A stretch of DNA of 64,000 nucleotides from UBA1181 sp045226255 (GCA_045226255.1 JBGVCG010000016.1:310001-374000); one strand, 5' to 3'; positions 1 to 8,438 are shown, numbered from the stretch's first letter. Translations and numbers: made by a program. The notes: generated from the letters alone by a model not told the origin.

Positions 1-552
1 GCAGGCAAGAAGTTCAAGGAGAGCGAGTTGGTGAACGCAAAGGACAAAAAGGTATTGGTGATCGGTGGTGGTGATACGGGTTCAGACTGTATCGGAACCG
101 CTCACCGTCAGGGTGCGAAGAGCGTTACCCAGATTGAGATCATGCCTAAGCCTCCTGTAGGCGAAAACCCTTCCACCCCATGGCCTTACTGGCCGGTGAT
201 CCTCAAGACCACTACTTCACATGAGGAAGGATGCGACCGACGTTGGTTGCTCAACACCAACAAGTTCATCGGCAAGAACGGTGTGCTGACCGGCGCTGAA
301 GTGGAGGAGGTCGAATGGGTACCTAATCCAGAGGGTGGCAGACCAATCATGAAACCAACCGGAAAGAAGGAGGTCATCGAGTGCGACATGGTGTTATTGG
401 CCATGGGATTCCTGAAACCGGAGCACCCGGGGTTGGCGGAGAACGTGTTCCTGGCGGGCGACGCGCAGAGCGGAGCGAGCCTTGTGGTACGCGCCATCGC
501 AAGCGGTAGGAAAACCGCCGAGGCTGTCGACCAATACTTATCATCCAAATAA
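1..552 (+). CDS. gltD: Glutamate synthase small subunit, C-terminal part (cut by window start)
   Basis: The reading frame is open from base 1 and ends with TAA at 550-552, so only the last 183 residues are present; the family is about 470-490 residues long. The segment carries a second Rossmann nucleotide-binding motif (VLVIGGGDTGSDCIG) and the GMxFxxPE-like and FLAGDAQSGASLVVRAI segments typical of the NADPH/FAD oxidoreductase subunit of glutamate synthase. It passes electrons from NADPH to the large subunit, which makes two glutamates from glutamine and 2-oxoglutarate. asnB begins 26 bp downstream on the same strand, which suggests a shared transcript for amino-nitrogen assimilation. A related NAD(P)-dependent GltD-like oxidoreductase cannot be excluded without the N-terminal Fe-S region. 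Confidence 0.9.
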   Translation, partial: AGKKFKESELVNAKDKKVLVIGGGDTGSDCIGTAHRQGAKSVTQIEIMPKPPVGENPSTPWPYWPVILKTTTSHEEGCDRRWLLNTNKFIGKNGVLTGAEVEEVEWVPNPEGGRPIMKPTGKKEVIECDMVLLAMGFLKPEHPGLAENVFLAGDAQSGASLVVRAIASGRKTAEAVDQYLSSK

Positions 553-578
553 TTGATCAACAAAAAAAATACAATGAT

Positions 579-2243
579 ATGTGCGGCATAGTAGGAATAT
601 TCAACATCGAGGGGAGAACCCAAGAGATGCGTCCCAAAGCGCTTAGGATGTCACAGAAGATCAGACATCGGGGACCAGACTGGAGTGGTATCCACGTAGG
701 GAAAAGTGCGATTCTGGCACACGAGCGCCTTTCCATCGTCGATCCGAAGAGTGGTAAACAACCGTTGTTCAGCAGCGACGGCAAACAAGTGCTTGCCGTC
801 AATGGAGAGATATACAACCACAGGGACATACGCGCCCGCTACAACGGAAAGTACGAGTTTCAGACAGGTAGCGACTGCGAGGTGATCCTCCCTCTCTACC
901 GTGAGAAGGGCATCAATTTCCTCGAGGACCTGAGCGGTATCTTCGCCTTCGCCCTCTACGACGAGGAGAAGGACGAGTTCCTCATCGCGCGTGACCCGAT
1001 TGGAGTCATTCCTCTGTACATCGGCAAAGATGCGGACGGCACCGTCTATTGCGCCAGCGAGTTGAAGGCGCTGGAGGGTTTCTGCGAGAGCTACGAACCA
1101 TTCCTGCCCGGACATTACTATTGGAGCAAGGAAGGCAAGATGACCCGTTGGTACAAGCGTGACTGGGAGAGCTATGAGGCCGTGAAAGACAATGAGGCAG
1201 ACATCGCCACACTGCGCGACGCCTTGGAGAAGGCGGTCAAGAGACAACTCATGAGCGACGTGCCTTACGGTGTGTTGTTGTCCGGTGGACTCGACAGCTC
1301 CGTCATCTCAGCCATCGCAAAGAAATTCGCTAAGAACAGGGTCGAGACCGATGACCAGAAGGAGGCTTGGTGGCCACAGCTGCACTCGTTCGCCGTAGGA
1401 CTCAAAGGCGCGCCAGACTTGGCGAAGGCGAAGGAGGTGGCAGACCATATCGGTACGGTTCACCATGAAATCAACTATACGATCCAAGAGGGATTGGACG
1501 CTATACGTGACGTGATCTACCACATCGAGACCTATGATGTGACGACCGTCCGCGCATCCACGCCTATGTACCTGCTCGCCCGTGTCATCAGAAGCATGGG
1601 TATCAAGATGGTGTTGAGCGGCGAGGGTGCCGACGAGATCTTCGGAGGTTACCTCTACTTCCACAAGGCGCCATCATCGAAGGACTTCCACGAGGAGACC
1701 GTCCGCAAGTTGGGCAAGCTCTACCTCTACGACTGTCTGAGAGCCAACAAATCATTAGCAGCATGGGGCGTGGAAGGCCGTGTGCCATTCCTCGACAAAG
1801 AGTTCCTCGACGTGGCCATGCGTCTGAACCCGCAAGCTAAGATGTGTGCGGGCAAGGAGATCGAGAAGAAGATCGTCCGTCTCGCCTGCGCCGACCTATT
1901 GCCGGAGAGCGTGGCATGGAGGCAAAAGGAGCAGTTCAGCGACGGTGTCGGCTATAGCTGGATCGACACGCTGAAGGCCATCACATCCGCCGCTGTGTCT
2001 GACGACGAGATGGCGCACGCCGCTGAGCGCTTCCCTATCAACACCCCACTGAACAAGGAGGAGTATTACTACCGCACCATCTTCGAGGAGCACTTCCCAA
2101 GTGAGAGTGCGGCGAAGAGCGTACCTCACGAGGCTTCCGTCGCTTGTTCCACCGCTATCGCCCTCGAATGGGACGCAGCCTGGAAACGCATGAACGAGCC
2201 AAGCGGTAGAGCCGTGAAGGGTGTACATGAACAAGCCTATTAA
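579..2243 (+). CDS. asnB: Asparagine synthase (glutamine-hydrolysing)
   Basis: The 554-residue product matches AsnB in length. It begins MCGIVGIF, so Cys2 becomes the N-terminal nucleophile of the class II glutamine amidotransferase domain (about residues 2-190). The synthetase domain follows, with the PP-loop ATP pyrophosphatase motif LLSGGLDSS near residue 230 and the later SGEGADEIFGGY motif. It makes asparagine from aspartate, glutamine and ATP in the cytoplasm. The ATG lies 26 bp after gltD, and a strong hairpin follows the gene, so gltD-asnB probably form the end of one operon. Confidence 0.97.
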   Translation: MCGIVGIFNIEGRTQEMRPKALRMSQKIRHRGPDWSGIHVGKSAILAHERLSIVDPKSGKQPLFSSDGKQVLAVNGEIYNHRDIRARYNGKYEFQTGSDCEVILPLYREKGINFLEDLSGIFAFALYDEEKDEFLIARDPIGVIPLYIGKDADGTVYCASELKALEGFCESYEPFLPGHYYWSKEGKMTRWYKRDWESYEAVKDNEADIATLRDALEKAVKRQLMSDVPYGVLLSGGLDSSVISAIAKKFAKNRVETDDQKEAWWPQLHSFAVGLKGAPDLAKAKEVADHIGTVHHEINYTIQEGLDAIRDVIYHIETYDVTTVRASTPMYLLARVIRSMGIKMVLSGEGADEIFGGYLYFHKAPSSKDFHEETVRKLGKLYLYDCLRANKSLAAWGVEGRVPFLDKEFLDVAMRLNPQAKMCAGKEIEKKIVRLACADLLPESVAWRQKEQFSDGVGYSWIDTLKAITSAAVSDDEMAHAAERFPINTPLNKEEYYYRTIFEEHFPSESAAKSVPHEASVACSTAIALEWDAAWKRMNEPSGRAVKGVHEQAY

Positions 2244-2314
2244 GACTTGCGCAAAAGATTTTCAGAGCAAACAAACGATATCAAGTTCATTCTATAGATT
2301 CACTTTGAAGAGAG

Positions 2315-2353
2315 GAGCCATACTTTGTGATAAAGTATGGCTCTTAAAATTTT
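2315..2353 (+). terminator. Intrinsic terminator after asnB
   Basis: A perfect 12-bp inverted repeat (GAGCCATACTTT at 2315-2326 pairing with 2332-2343, 5-base loop) is followed by an A/T-rich TTAAAATTTT tail. It sits about 70 bp after asnB. Confidence 0.8.
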
Positions 2354-2495
2354 CTAATTCATAGGGAGACTTGGTAATGATTGTCCGTTAAAGCAATTAA
2401 CCAAATGTTTTCTTTACAGACAAAAGCGAATCATCAATTATGTCATTTCACTAAATCTTTGTATCTTAGTCCCCAATATTGAAAATTGAGTATAT

Positions 2496-2738
2496 ATGAA
2501 GACTGCACATTTAAATGCGATGAATACAGAACTATGGCAAAGTATAGGTGCCATAGCTGATAATGAGTCATTGATGAAGCGTCTAACTCGTTACGCCAAG
2601 AAATTGGTGAAAGAGAAGAACGATTCCTCATTAATGAGCGAGGAGGAATTCTTCGCAAAAATTGAGCGAGCAGAGAAACAACCTGGCAAAAAATTCGACA
2701 GTGTTGAAGAACTAGACAAATACATCCGCAGTTTATGA
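2496..2738 (+). CDS. Antitoxin of a YoeB-type toxin-antitoxin pair
   Basis: An 80-residue protein without a clear named fold. It is charged and helical, and the C-terminal part (KKFDSVEELDKYIRSL) looks like a toxin-binding tail. The call rests mainly on context: its stop codon overlaps the start of the toxin gene by 4 bp (ATGA), the classic translational coupling of type II modules. Such antitoxins neutralise the toxin and usually repress their own promoter. An imperfect -7 box (TATCTTAG) lies about 30 bp upstream of the ATG. The surrounding DNA is more AT-rich than asnB, consistent with an acquired module. Confidence 0.75.
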   Translation: MKTAHLNAMNTELWQSIGAIADNESLMKRLTRYAKKLVKEKNDSSLMSEEEFFAKIERAEKQPGKKFDSVEELDKYIRSL

Positions 2739-3013
2739 GTCAATACAAGGTTATTATCAAAGAGGAGGCTCAAGAAGACTTGAAAAGACTACTTCGTTAT
2801 GAACCGAAAGTGTACAACAAGGCAATAAAGTTTATCGGTGAACTTTATGAACATCCTAAAACAGGATTGGGCCACCCTGAACCACTAAAGGGGAAGCCCG
2901 AAGGACGCTGGAGCAGAGAAATAACAAAAAAACATAGACTTGTTTACCGCATCTTCGAAACAGAAGTCCACGTTGACGTTCTCTCAGCCTACGGGCATTA
3001 CGATGACAAATGA
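2735..3013 (+). CDS. Txe/YoeB family mRNA interferase toxin
   Basis: The 92-residue product has the usual YoeB length and its diagnostic segments: GHPEPLKGKPEGRWSREI in the middle, then KKHRLVYRIF, and a terminal GHYDD. In YoeB the conserved glutamate, arginine, histidine and tyrosine near these positions form the ribosome-dependent RNase active site; an equivalent Glu, Arg, His and Tyr are all visible here. It should cleave mRNA on the ribosome when the antitoxin is degraded. The start overlaps the antitoxin stop. A RelE/ParE relative is possible, but the WSR...HRLVY pattern favours YoeB. Confidence 0.88.
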   Translation: MSQYKVIIKEEAQEDLKRLLRYEPKVYNKAIKFIGELYEHPKTGLGHPEPLKGKPEGRWSREITKKHRLVYRIFETEVHVDVLSAYGHYDDK

Positions 3014-3296
3014 TTCGTTTCGCATTTCTTCACCTGTTTTTTAGTTTCGCAGAGGTTTCACGTTTTCACTTTTTCATGCAACTTTATCTGCAATTTTTCT
3101 TAATAGCAAATTTTATATACAAATCCATAAAATTAGGCCATAAAAAGTATATTTTAAGAGAAATATACCTTGAAATTTAGCCATTTAAATTTTAAAATAC
3201 ACTTATAATCTATTGATTATAAAATATTTAATGCCAGAATATATATTAAGCATGTTTAAACCTGCTTAATATATACAAAAGCAAAAATTACCCGAC
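3014..3296. other. AT-rich intergenic region with inverted repeats
   Basis: No gene is visible. The stretch is strongly AT-rich and holds a 7-bp palindromic hairpin (TATAATC/GATTATA, about 3204-3221) and a perfect 12-bp inverted repeat, ATATATTAAGCA at 3241-3252 with its complement at 3263-3274. These may end transcription from the toxin operon, but no T-run follows. Confidence 0.5.
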
Positions 3297-3332
3297 AAAA
3301 AATCCCCATGATCCAGAAGAACCATGGGGATT
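3297..3332 (-). terminator. Terminator of the metal-uptake operon
   Basis: On the minus strand a perfect 10-bp stem (AATCCCCATG at 3301-3310, complement at 3323-3332) is followed by a run of T (A-run at 3297-3302 on the plus strand). It lies about 20 bp after the stop of the last lipoprotein gene. Confidence 0.85.
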
Positions 3333-3350
3333 GAACCAATCAGCCGCAAA

Positions 3351-3818
3351 CTATTGAATCTTCACAGCCATAGCGCGGAGTTGCTGCCAACCGACATGGT
3401 CGGTCAGACGAATCATGAAATGATAGTCGCCAGGATCCACATCATCTGGAATCGGTATCTCAATCTGCGCTTCGTAGGTGCGGAGCCCCGAAGGGATCTC
3501 GTAGTCTTGGTTGAAGACCCATGCGTTCACAGCGGCCTTCTCCTCCTCCATCGGACACTCCACCGACGATGTGCCGTGCGTATGATGATCGAAATTGTTG
3601 TGGATCTCGATGTTGAATGAGCCCAGCTCCGTGTCATCGGTAAACACATAATGGAACGGCATCACCTCCCCCCGCTTGAGGATATAGCAATCGGAAGGCA
3701 CAGCCTCAATACCCTCGTCGGAGATCACCGGATAGGTCATATCCTTGGAGGCTTCGTCGTCACCACCGCACGCGCCCAGCACGCACAGTAGCATAGTAAT
3801 TGCCAAATAATGTTTCAT
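3351..3818 (-). CDS. DUF4625-like lipoprotein
   Basis: A 155-residue protein with a lipoprotein signal (hydrophobic residues 5-15, lipobox LGAC, Cys17), followed by an acidic GDDEAS stretch that in Bacteroidota often directs lipoproteins to the outer membrane. The mature part resembles the DUF4625 family: it has the histidine-rich element FNIEIHNNFDHHTHGTSS and an immunoglobulin-like C-terminal half ending in DYHFMIRLTDHVGW. DUF4625 proteins are of unknown function. The gene is last in a four-gene operon with a TonB receptor, 19 bp after a related lipoprotein. The His clusters suggest a metal ligand role, which is inference. Confidence 0.75.
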   Translation of the reverse strand: MKHYLAITMLLCVLGACGGDDEASKDMTYPVISDEGIEAVPSDCYILKRGEVMPFHYVFTDDTELGSFNIEIHNNFDHHTHGTSSVECPMEEEKAAVNAWVFNQDYEIPSGLRTYEAQIEIPIPDDVDPGDYHFMIRLTDHVGWQQLRAMAVKIQ

Positions 3819-3837
3819 CTTGCTATCTATTTATTAA

Positions 3838-4284
3838 TCATTCATGTTCATGCTCGTGTTCGTGTTCATGCTCGTCGTCATCCTCCTCTTCCGAGATGGT
3901 CTTCACGTCAGTGGTGGAACGTCCGTTGGCGTCGGTGACGGTCAGTTTCAGTTTGTCGCCCTCGACAACGCCCGTGCCATCGATATCGACATGGACATGG
4001 AAGCCGTCGATGTTCAGCACACCGATATACTTGCTGTCGGTCACAGGCTTGCTCACCTTAACCTGCCCGTTTGAAGCGTCACAGACCTCGATGAGGATAA
4101 CGGCGGTACGTCCCTCCGCCTTGACATCCGCCTTGACGCAGATCTCATCCCCCTCAATGTTCGCCTCCTCCAACGCTACTGTCGGAGCGGCAGGATCATC
4201 ATCGTCGTCGCCACAAGAAGAGAAACCCAAGGAAAGCACGCACAAAAGAGCCATCATGAGGCTCATATATTTAATATTTTTCAT
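3838..4284 (-). CDS. DUF4625-like lipoprotein with Glu-His repeat tail
   Basis: A 148-residue lipoprotein: signal residues 1-24 with lipobox FSSC, then an acidic GDDDDDP stretch. The body holds an Ig-like domain with IDGFHVHVDIDG, similar to the partner encoded downstream. The C-terminus is very unusual: EEEDDD followed by five or more Glu-His dipeptides up to the stop codon. Such alternating His/Glu tails chelate Zn, Ni or Cu in other proteins. It lies 39 bp after the TonB receptor gene and 19 bp before the second lipoprotein. The most likely role is capturing a divalent metal at the cell surface and presenting it to the receptor, but this is inferred from composition and neighbours. Confidence 0.75.
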   Translation of the reverse strand: MKNIKYMSLMMALLCVLSLGFSSCGDDDDDPAAPTVALEEANIEGDEICVKADVKAEGRTAVILIEVCDASNGQVKVSKPVTDSKYIGVLNIDGFHVHVDIDGTGVVEGDKLKLTVTDANGRSTTDVKTISEEEDDDEHEHEHEHEHE

Positions 4285-4323
4285 ATCGTTTTAGTTTTAA
4301 TTTATTGATAATTAAATGATTGT

Positions 4324-6408
4324 TTAAAAATCCAGTCCTATCTTCATAGACAAGTTGCGCCCCGGTTCCGGCACATCTATGAGGCGATAGTAACTGGTGT
4401 GGTTGTAATAGCGGCGATTCAGCAGATTGTCCGCATGGAGCGTCACATTCAGCTTGCTTCGTCGCAAAGGGAAAGACTTACCGGCGGAGAAATTAAGGGT
4501 CCAATAACCGTCTGTCGGTTTTTCAGGAGGTACAATCTCGTCTTGCCGGCCCACGATATGAGCCTTCAGACCAACGAACCCATCGCCTTTCCTATTGTAT
4601 TTATACGTCAATCCAGCATCCGTAGACCACGGCGGAGTGAACGGCAGCGTATAGCCCTTCTTCTCCCCTGATGTCTGACGGGCATGGAGGTACTCCCCTT
4701 GCAGAAGCGCCTCCCAATGTTTCGCGAAGGTGTAGATCAGCTGAGCCTCCCAACCATAGCGCAAAACCTGAGCCTGGGTATAGTTGTAGAGCTGAAGGCC
4801 CTCCACATAACGGGACGTCGGACTCAGGTAAATATAGTTGGAGAAATAGTTCAGGTAAGGATCCACCTGCACTGCCAGCGCATCATTCGACCAAGAGAAC
4901 CCTAAATCCAACTGATAGGATTTTTCAGGGTCCAACTGTATATTGCCACGCTCATAGCGGAAGATGTGGTAGTTGATACCATTGGCGCCCAACTCCTTCG
5001 GAATAGGCATACGGAATCCGCTACCCGCATTCATCTTGATGACACATTGGCCCACGTTGTAATTGGCCCCGAACGACCAGGAGAGGTTGCGGAACTTGCG
5101 GCTCATATCCGAGGAGCGTTCCTCATACTTGTATTCCCCTTCCACCGGTGTCTGGTACCAATCCTGGTAACTGTGGATGTGCGTCTTGGCGAAATCGAAC
5201 CGAACGCCCGCATTGAATATCAGGTTTTTACGGAATGAGAAACGGTCCAACACAAATCCGCCTAAGCTATTGGTCTCAAAATCAGGGATGATGAAGCCCC
5301 ATCCGCCACGACGATTGTGCTGGTACTCTCCGTCCAAGCCACCATGGAACGCATGTTTGCCCAAGGAATAGCGGACCTGGTAATTATACGTGCAAGTGTT
5401 CTTGTTGAATAAGCGCTCCAAGGAGTTGTCCGGCTTCGGCATATAACCGTGGCTAACCGGTTCCGAGCGTTCCTCCCTGTAATTGTTTTGGTAGGCAAGG
5501 TTCACCTCCATCGTCGCACGCTTACAGAACCACGTGGTATGGCTATGCGCCTTGAAGTGGTTGACCCACTGATAAGGCAAATCAACATCCCGTCGGGAGT
5601 GGTCATAGTCGATGTCCGACAATCTCACCTCCAATCCATGCGCATTGGCGAAGAATCCGCTCTTCGCATACGCATCCGAGAGCCGCAGACTTGTGCGGAA
5701 CTTATTCCCCACATAACCGAGCATGAAACTACCATTATGCTCGCGGCCTGCGGTGTTCCGCAATCGTCCGTCCTTCAGGCGTATCCAATAGGAGTAATAT
5801 TGGATACTGTCCGTCGGCACCTTATAATCGGCGTAATCGATCCATGTCACATTGGCGCGGTAATACCACTTCTCGCCTCGCCCACCAATCTTCGCCGATG
5901 CACCTAATTGTCCGTTGTTGGTTCGCCCGAACAACTGGACGGATCCCTCCAGGGAATCCTTAGGCACATGGTTAGAATGAAGGAGGAGGACACCGCCTAT
6001 CGCATCGCTACCATAAAGTAGTGCGGCTGGTCCTTTGATGACCTCGGCACGATCAATAGAGAACTGGTCTATCTCCAGTCCATGATCATCACCCCACTGC
6101 TGTCCCTCATGCTTGATGCCATTCTCCGAAACGACCATGCGGTTGTAGCCCAACCCACGGATAGCGGGTTTCGACTGCCCAGAACCGATTGTGATTGCCT
6201 TCACTCCAGGAATACCTTCCATTGCCTGCATCAAGCTGCCTGAAAAATTCAGTTGCAGATACTCTTGATCAACACGGACGGAGGTCTGGGAGGAACGCAT
6301 TTGAGGCGCAATGGTCCTATTGGCGCTTACGGTGACATCTTCAAGTGTGACGGCAGTATCGGTGGTCGCTACCATGCATAGGATAGCGCCCAGCAATGTT
6401 GTAATCAT
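4324..6408 (-). CDS. TonB-dependent outer membrane receptor, probable metal/metallophore transporter
   Basis: A 694-residue receptor with a short signal peptide (about residues 1-19), a plug domain (about 25-145, with MEGIPGVKAITIGSG and IDRAEVIKGPAALLYGSDAIGG) and a 22-stranded-type barrel ending in the aromatic SMKIGLDF. There is no N-terminal carboxypeptidase-like extension and no SusD partner, so it is not a polysaccharide-type SusC. The plug has HEGQQWGDDHGLEID, resembling loops of ZnuD-type zinc receptors. It uses TonB/ExbBD energy to import its ligand into the periplasm. Neighbours are a Cys/His-rich membrane protein upstream and two His-rich lipoproteins downstream. Zinc or copper are the best substrate guesses; haem or a metallophore is possible. 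Confidence 0.9.
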   Translation of the reverse strand: MITTLLGAILCMVATTDTAVTLEDVTVSANRTIAPQMRSSQTSVRVDQEYLQLNFSGSLMQAMEGIPGVKAITIGSGQSKPAIRGLGYNRMVVSENGIKHEGQQWGDDHGLEIDQFSIDRAEVIKGPAALLYGSDAIGGVLLLHSNHVPKDSLEGSVQLFGRTNNGQLGASAKIGGRGEKWYYRANVTWIDYADYKVPTDSIQYYSYWIRLKDGRLRNTAGREHNGSFMLGYVGNKFRTSLRLSDAYAKSGFFANAHGLEVRLSDIDYDHSRRDVDLPYQWVNHFKAHSHTTWFCKRATMEVNLAYQNNYREERSEPVSHGYMPKPDNSLERLFNKNTCTYNYQVRYSLGKHAFHGGLDGEYQHNRRGGWGFIIPDFETNSLGGFVLDRFSFRKNLIFNAGVRFDFAKTHIHSYQDWYQTPVEGEYKYEERSSDMSRKFRNLSWSFGANYNVGQCVIKMNAGSGFRMPIPKELGANGINYHIFRYERGNIQLDPEKSYQLDLGFSWSNDALAVQVDPYLNYFSNYIYLSPTSRYVEGLQLYNYTQAQVLRYGWEAQLIYTFAKHWEALLQGEYLHARQTSGEKKGYTLPFTPPWSTDAGLTYKYNRKGDGFVGLKAHIVGRQDEIVPPEKPTDGYWTLNFSAGKSFPLRRSKLNVTLHADNLLNRRYYNHTSYYRLIDVPEPGRNLSMKIGLDF

Positions 6409-6452
6409 ACTGAAAACTGTTTGAATAAATAAAAAATGTACCTCTCTGAAAA

Positions 6453-6800
6453 TTATTCAAACAGGGAAGGAGGACCACGAGGTATTGGTAGGTTATAGAC
6501 GTCAAGAACCAGGCTGTTCTGACGGTCATTATGTGAATTTTTAGTGATTGACGCGGAAAATGCGGAAATGCAAACAGCGGCGAGGAAAGACATCGTCAGG
6601 AACTGGCACAAGACGCAAGTATGCATGGAATCGCCCTGCGGAAGCAAGTGTCCGGCGCAATTATGGCTGACGCACTCCGAGCAATCATGCCTAACCGTCT
6701 GCTCTTCGTGGTGGATGTGAAGAGAAGATATAAGCAGCATAGGCACAAATACAAGTAAAAGCGCCCAAGCCTTAAGATATGTCTTCTGTTTCAAATCCAT
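6453..6800 (-). CDS. Small His/Cys-rich membrane protein of the metal-uptake operon
   Basis: A 115-residue protein starting at ATG 6800; the frame extends to a TTG at 6812, but that would leave almost no leader after the promoter box. An N-terminal hydrophobic segment (about residues 10-27) is followed by SLHIHHEE, then HDCSECVSHNC, HTCVLCQF and a second hydrophobic stretch. The spaced Cys and His residues look like a metal-binding loop between two membrane segments. Similar short DUF2946-like proteins often precede metal-related TonB receptors in Bacteroidota. It is first in the operon, 44 bp before the receptor gene. A role in metal sensing or buffering is inferred. Confidence 0.65.
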   Translation of the reverse strand: MDLKQKTYLKAWALLLVFVPMLLISSLHIHHEEQTVRHDCSECVSHNCAGHLLPQGDSMHTCVLCQFLTMSFLAAVCISAFSASITKNSHNDRQNSLVLDVYNLPIPRGPPSLFE

Positions 6801-6825
6801 ATTGGCAAACAATTCATTGATGTCG

Positions 6826-6833
6826 CAAATATA
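6826..6833 (-). promoter_or_regulatory. -7 promoter box for the metal-uptake operon
   Basis: The minus strand reads TATATTTG, a perfect match to the Bacteroidota -7 consensus TAnnTTTG, about 25 bp upstream of the ATG at 6800. Confidence 0.6.
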
Positions 6834-6925
6834 ATAAAAATATGCGGAAGCGGCAATTATTCATCCCCAAACAGATGATTTCGGGTTATATAAATCCTCT
6901 TGTGCAAAAACAAAATAAAATGTTA

Positions 6926-6933
6926 TATCTTTG
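6926..6933 (+). promoter_or_regulatory. -7 promoter box for the 188-residue secreted protein
   Basis: TATCTTTG matches TAnnTTTG exactly and lies 42 bp before the ATG at 6976. A TTG at 6900-6902 could be the upstream element. Confidence 0.6.
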
Positions 6934-6975
6934 CGCATGGAACTTGGAATTACTCACACATAAAGAACGCACATC

Positions 6976-7542
6976 ATGAGAAAATTACTTTTTATGTTCG
7001 TCTTTGCCATTATAGCGATGGTAGTTTTCGCCCAAGGCGAGCACATGACCTTCAAAGGAATCCCTATGCAGGGCCCACTAAACACCTTCGTACAAAAATT
7101 AAAGGGCAAGGGATACACCCATGTGAAGACGACAAAGGAAGGCGCTCTTCTGAGTGGCAAATTTGCAACATACGATGATTGCCAAGTTTTCGTGTATGCT
7201 GAAGAGAATAATGTTTTCTCGGTGGCTGTCAAGTTCCCAGAAGAGGAGACGTGGAACGCCATAACAAACAGATATTACTCCCTGAAGGATATGCTTACGG
7301 AGAAATACGGAACACCCGAATCAATCGAGAGATTCTCTGACATGGATCCTGGATCCGATTTTTTGAGATTCCATGCAATATTGAATGATGAATGTACGTA
7401 CACGTCCAATTTCAAGACTCAAAACGGGAGCATATTACTTACAATGATAAAGGTGGATTACAGAACTGCATCAGTTGTCATCAACTATATCGACAACATA
7501 TACATTGAGGCGGCGAGGAAAACAATGATGGATGACCTATAG
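6976..7542 (+). CDS. Secreted protein of unknown function
   Basis: 188 residues with a clear signal peptide (MRKLLFMFVFAIIAMVVFA, cleavage after AFA/AQ near residue 20). The mature part begins HMTFKGIPMQGPLNTFVQKL, a pattern I associate with small periplasmic or secreted Bacteroidota proteins of unknown role, and has a mixed alpha/beta composition with one internal cysteine. No catalytic motif is visible. It stands alone with its own promoter, divergent from the metal-uptake operon. The function is unknown. Confidence 0.75.
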   Translation: MRKLLFMFVFAIIAMVVFAQGEHMTFKGIPMQGPLNTFVQKLKGKGYTHVKTTKEGALLSGKFATYDDCQVFVYAEENNVFSVAVKFPEEETWNAITNRYYSLKDMLTEKYGTPESIERFSDMDPGSDFLRFHAILNDECTYTSNFKTQNGSILLTMIKVDYRTASVVINYIDNIYIEAARKTMMDDL

Positions 7543-7788
7543 ACATTTTTACAATCCCAATCATAAATACATAAATATAGCTATACTATGAATGGAATAG
7601 CACACACCCACACCACACTTTCGGATGAGTGCCATGTAATCCATCTTGTGCCGTTATATTTGCCAGTGTTGGTAAGTTCAAGTTCCTAAGTGACAATCCC
7701 TTCATGTAAAAACCATACCCCACGGAGATTTTCACTACCCCCCTACGTGCGTTCCGGGCCTCCGTAAGGGTAATTTGTATTACGGAAT
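7543..7788. other. Intergenic region without a supported gene
   Basis: A frame of 87 codons on the minus strand (7586-7849) crosses this stretch, but it would begin inside the terminator hairpin of the neighbouring gene and has no hydrophobic or catalytic signature. There is a short palindrome CCGTAA...TTACGG at about 7762-7785. The region might be a dispersed repeat, which needs a genome comparison. Confidence 0.4.
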
Positions 7789-7837
7789 AAAAAATGCCGG
7801 GCGGGACAAAAGGTAGTCCATACAACCCAGCACGGCA
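7789..7837 (-). terminator. Terminator-like hairpin after the 174-residue lipoprotein gene
   Basis: Minus-strand arms CCCAGCACGGCA (7826-7837) and TGCCGGGCGGG (7795-7805) form an 11-bp stem with two mismatches, followed by six T. It lies about 55 bp after the stop codon at 7895. A perfect TATATTTG box (7836-7843, minus) abuts it, but a start there would fall inside the stem. Confidence 0.6.
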
Positions 7838-7894
7838 AATATACAACAAACAAATGCATCAGCAAATTTTACGGGAGATAATACCCCTTAATTT

Positions 7895-8419
7895 TTATTT
7901 ATATGAAATGTCCGAATATTCTTTTTTCTTTCCCCGCTTCATTTGTGTGAGGGCATTACTCCTTCCACCGACCTTTTCCAAATAGCCACTCGACAATGCA
8001 TACACTAAGTCCCCATCATTGACATCTACGTACTCATACCATCCATACTTCTTGTGTAGAAAGCATTTAAATTTCCAGATTCCTATAACTTCACTTAGAT
8101 AAGTTGAGCGACCATCATCTCCCAACAGTTCAAATCTAAGACTCATATATCCGCCTTCGTTCTTGTCGTGCCCAAAATCGACGATCGCCTTTGATATTTT
8201 AGATGGAGGGACACCGTAATCTTCTAGTATAAACTCTTTAGGGCACTCCCAAAAATAGTTATAAAGGGCGATGAATTTATCACTGTGAACAGTTATACTA
8301 TCTTCTGTAATTTTGACAATTCTTTCGGAAATCGGGGATTCGGGCTCTTCATCTTCCTTTGAGCAAGACAAGAGAATCGGGAACACCCCCAAAATCGAAA
8401 AAAGCAATACCTTGTTCAT
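7895..8419 (-). CDS. Lipoprotein of unknown function
   Basis: 174 residues with a lipoprotein signal (hydrophobic MNKVLLFSILGVFPILLSC, lipobox Cys19) and an acidic linker KEDEEPESP. The body has no motif I recognise; it is rich in aromatic residues (YNYFWECPKEF, YGWYEYVDV) and ends in a basic tail RGKKKEYSDISYK. It is flanked by its own promoter and terminator, so it is monocistronic. It is probably an outer-membrane or periplasmic lipoprotein; the function is unknown. Confidence 0.7.
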   Translation of the reverse strand: MNKVLLFSILGVFPILLSCSKEDEEPESPISERIVKITEDSITVHSDKFIALYNYFWECPKEFILEDYGVPPSKISKAIVDFGHDKNEGGYMSLRFELLGDDGRSTYLSEVIGIWKFKCFLHKKYGWYEYVDVNDGDLVYALSSGYLEKVGGRSNALTQMKRGKKKEYSDISYK

Positions 8420-8438
8420 TATTCAAACTTTTATGGTG

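Noticed and set aside
6801..6812. TTG start for the His/Cys-rich membrane protein
   Set aside because: It would leave a leader of only a few bases after the promoter box; the ATG at 6800 gives a better N-terminus.
7586..7849. 87-codon frame on the minus strand
   Set aside because: It would start upstream of the candidate promoter box and run through the terminator hairpin; no family is recognised.
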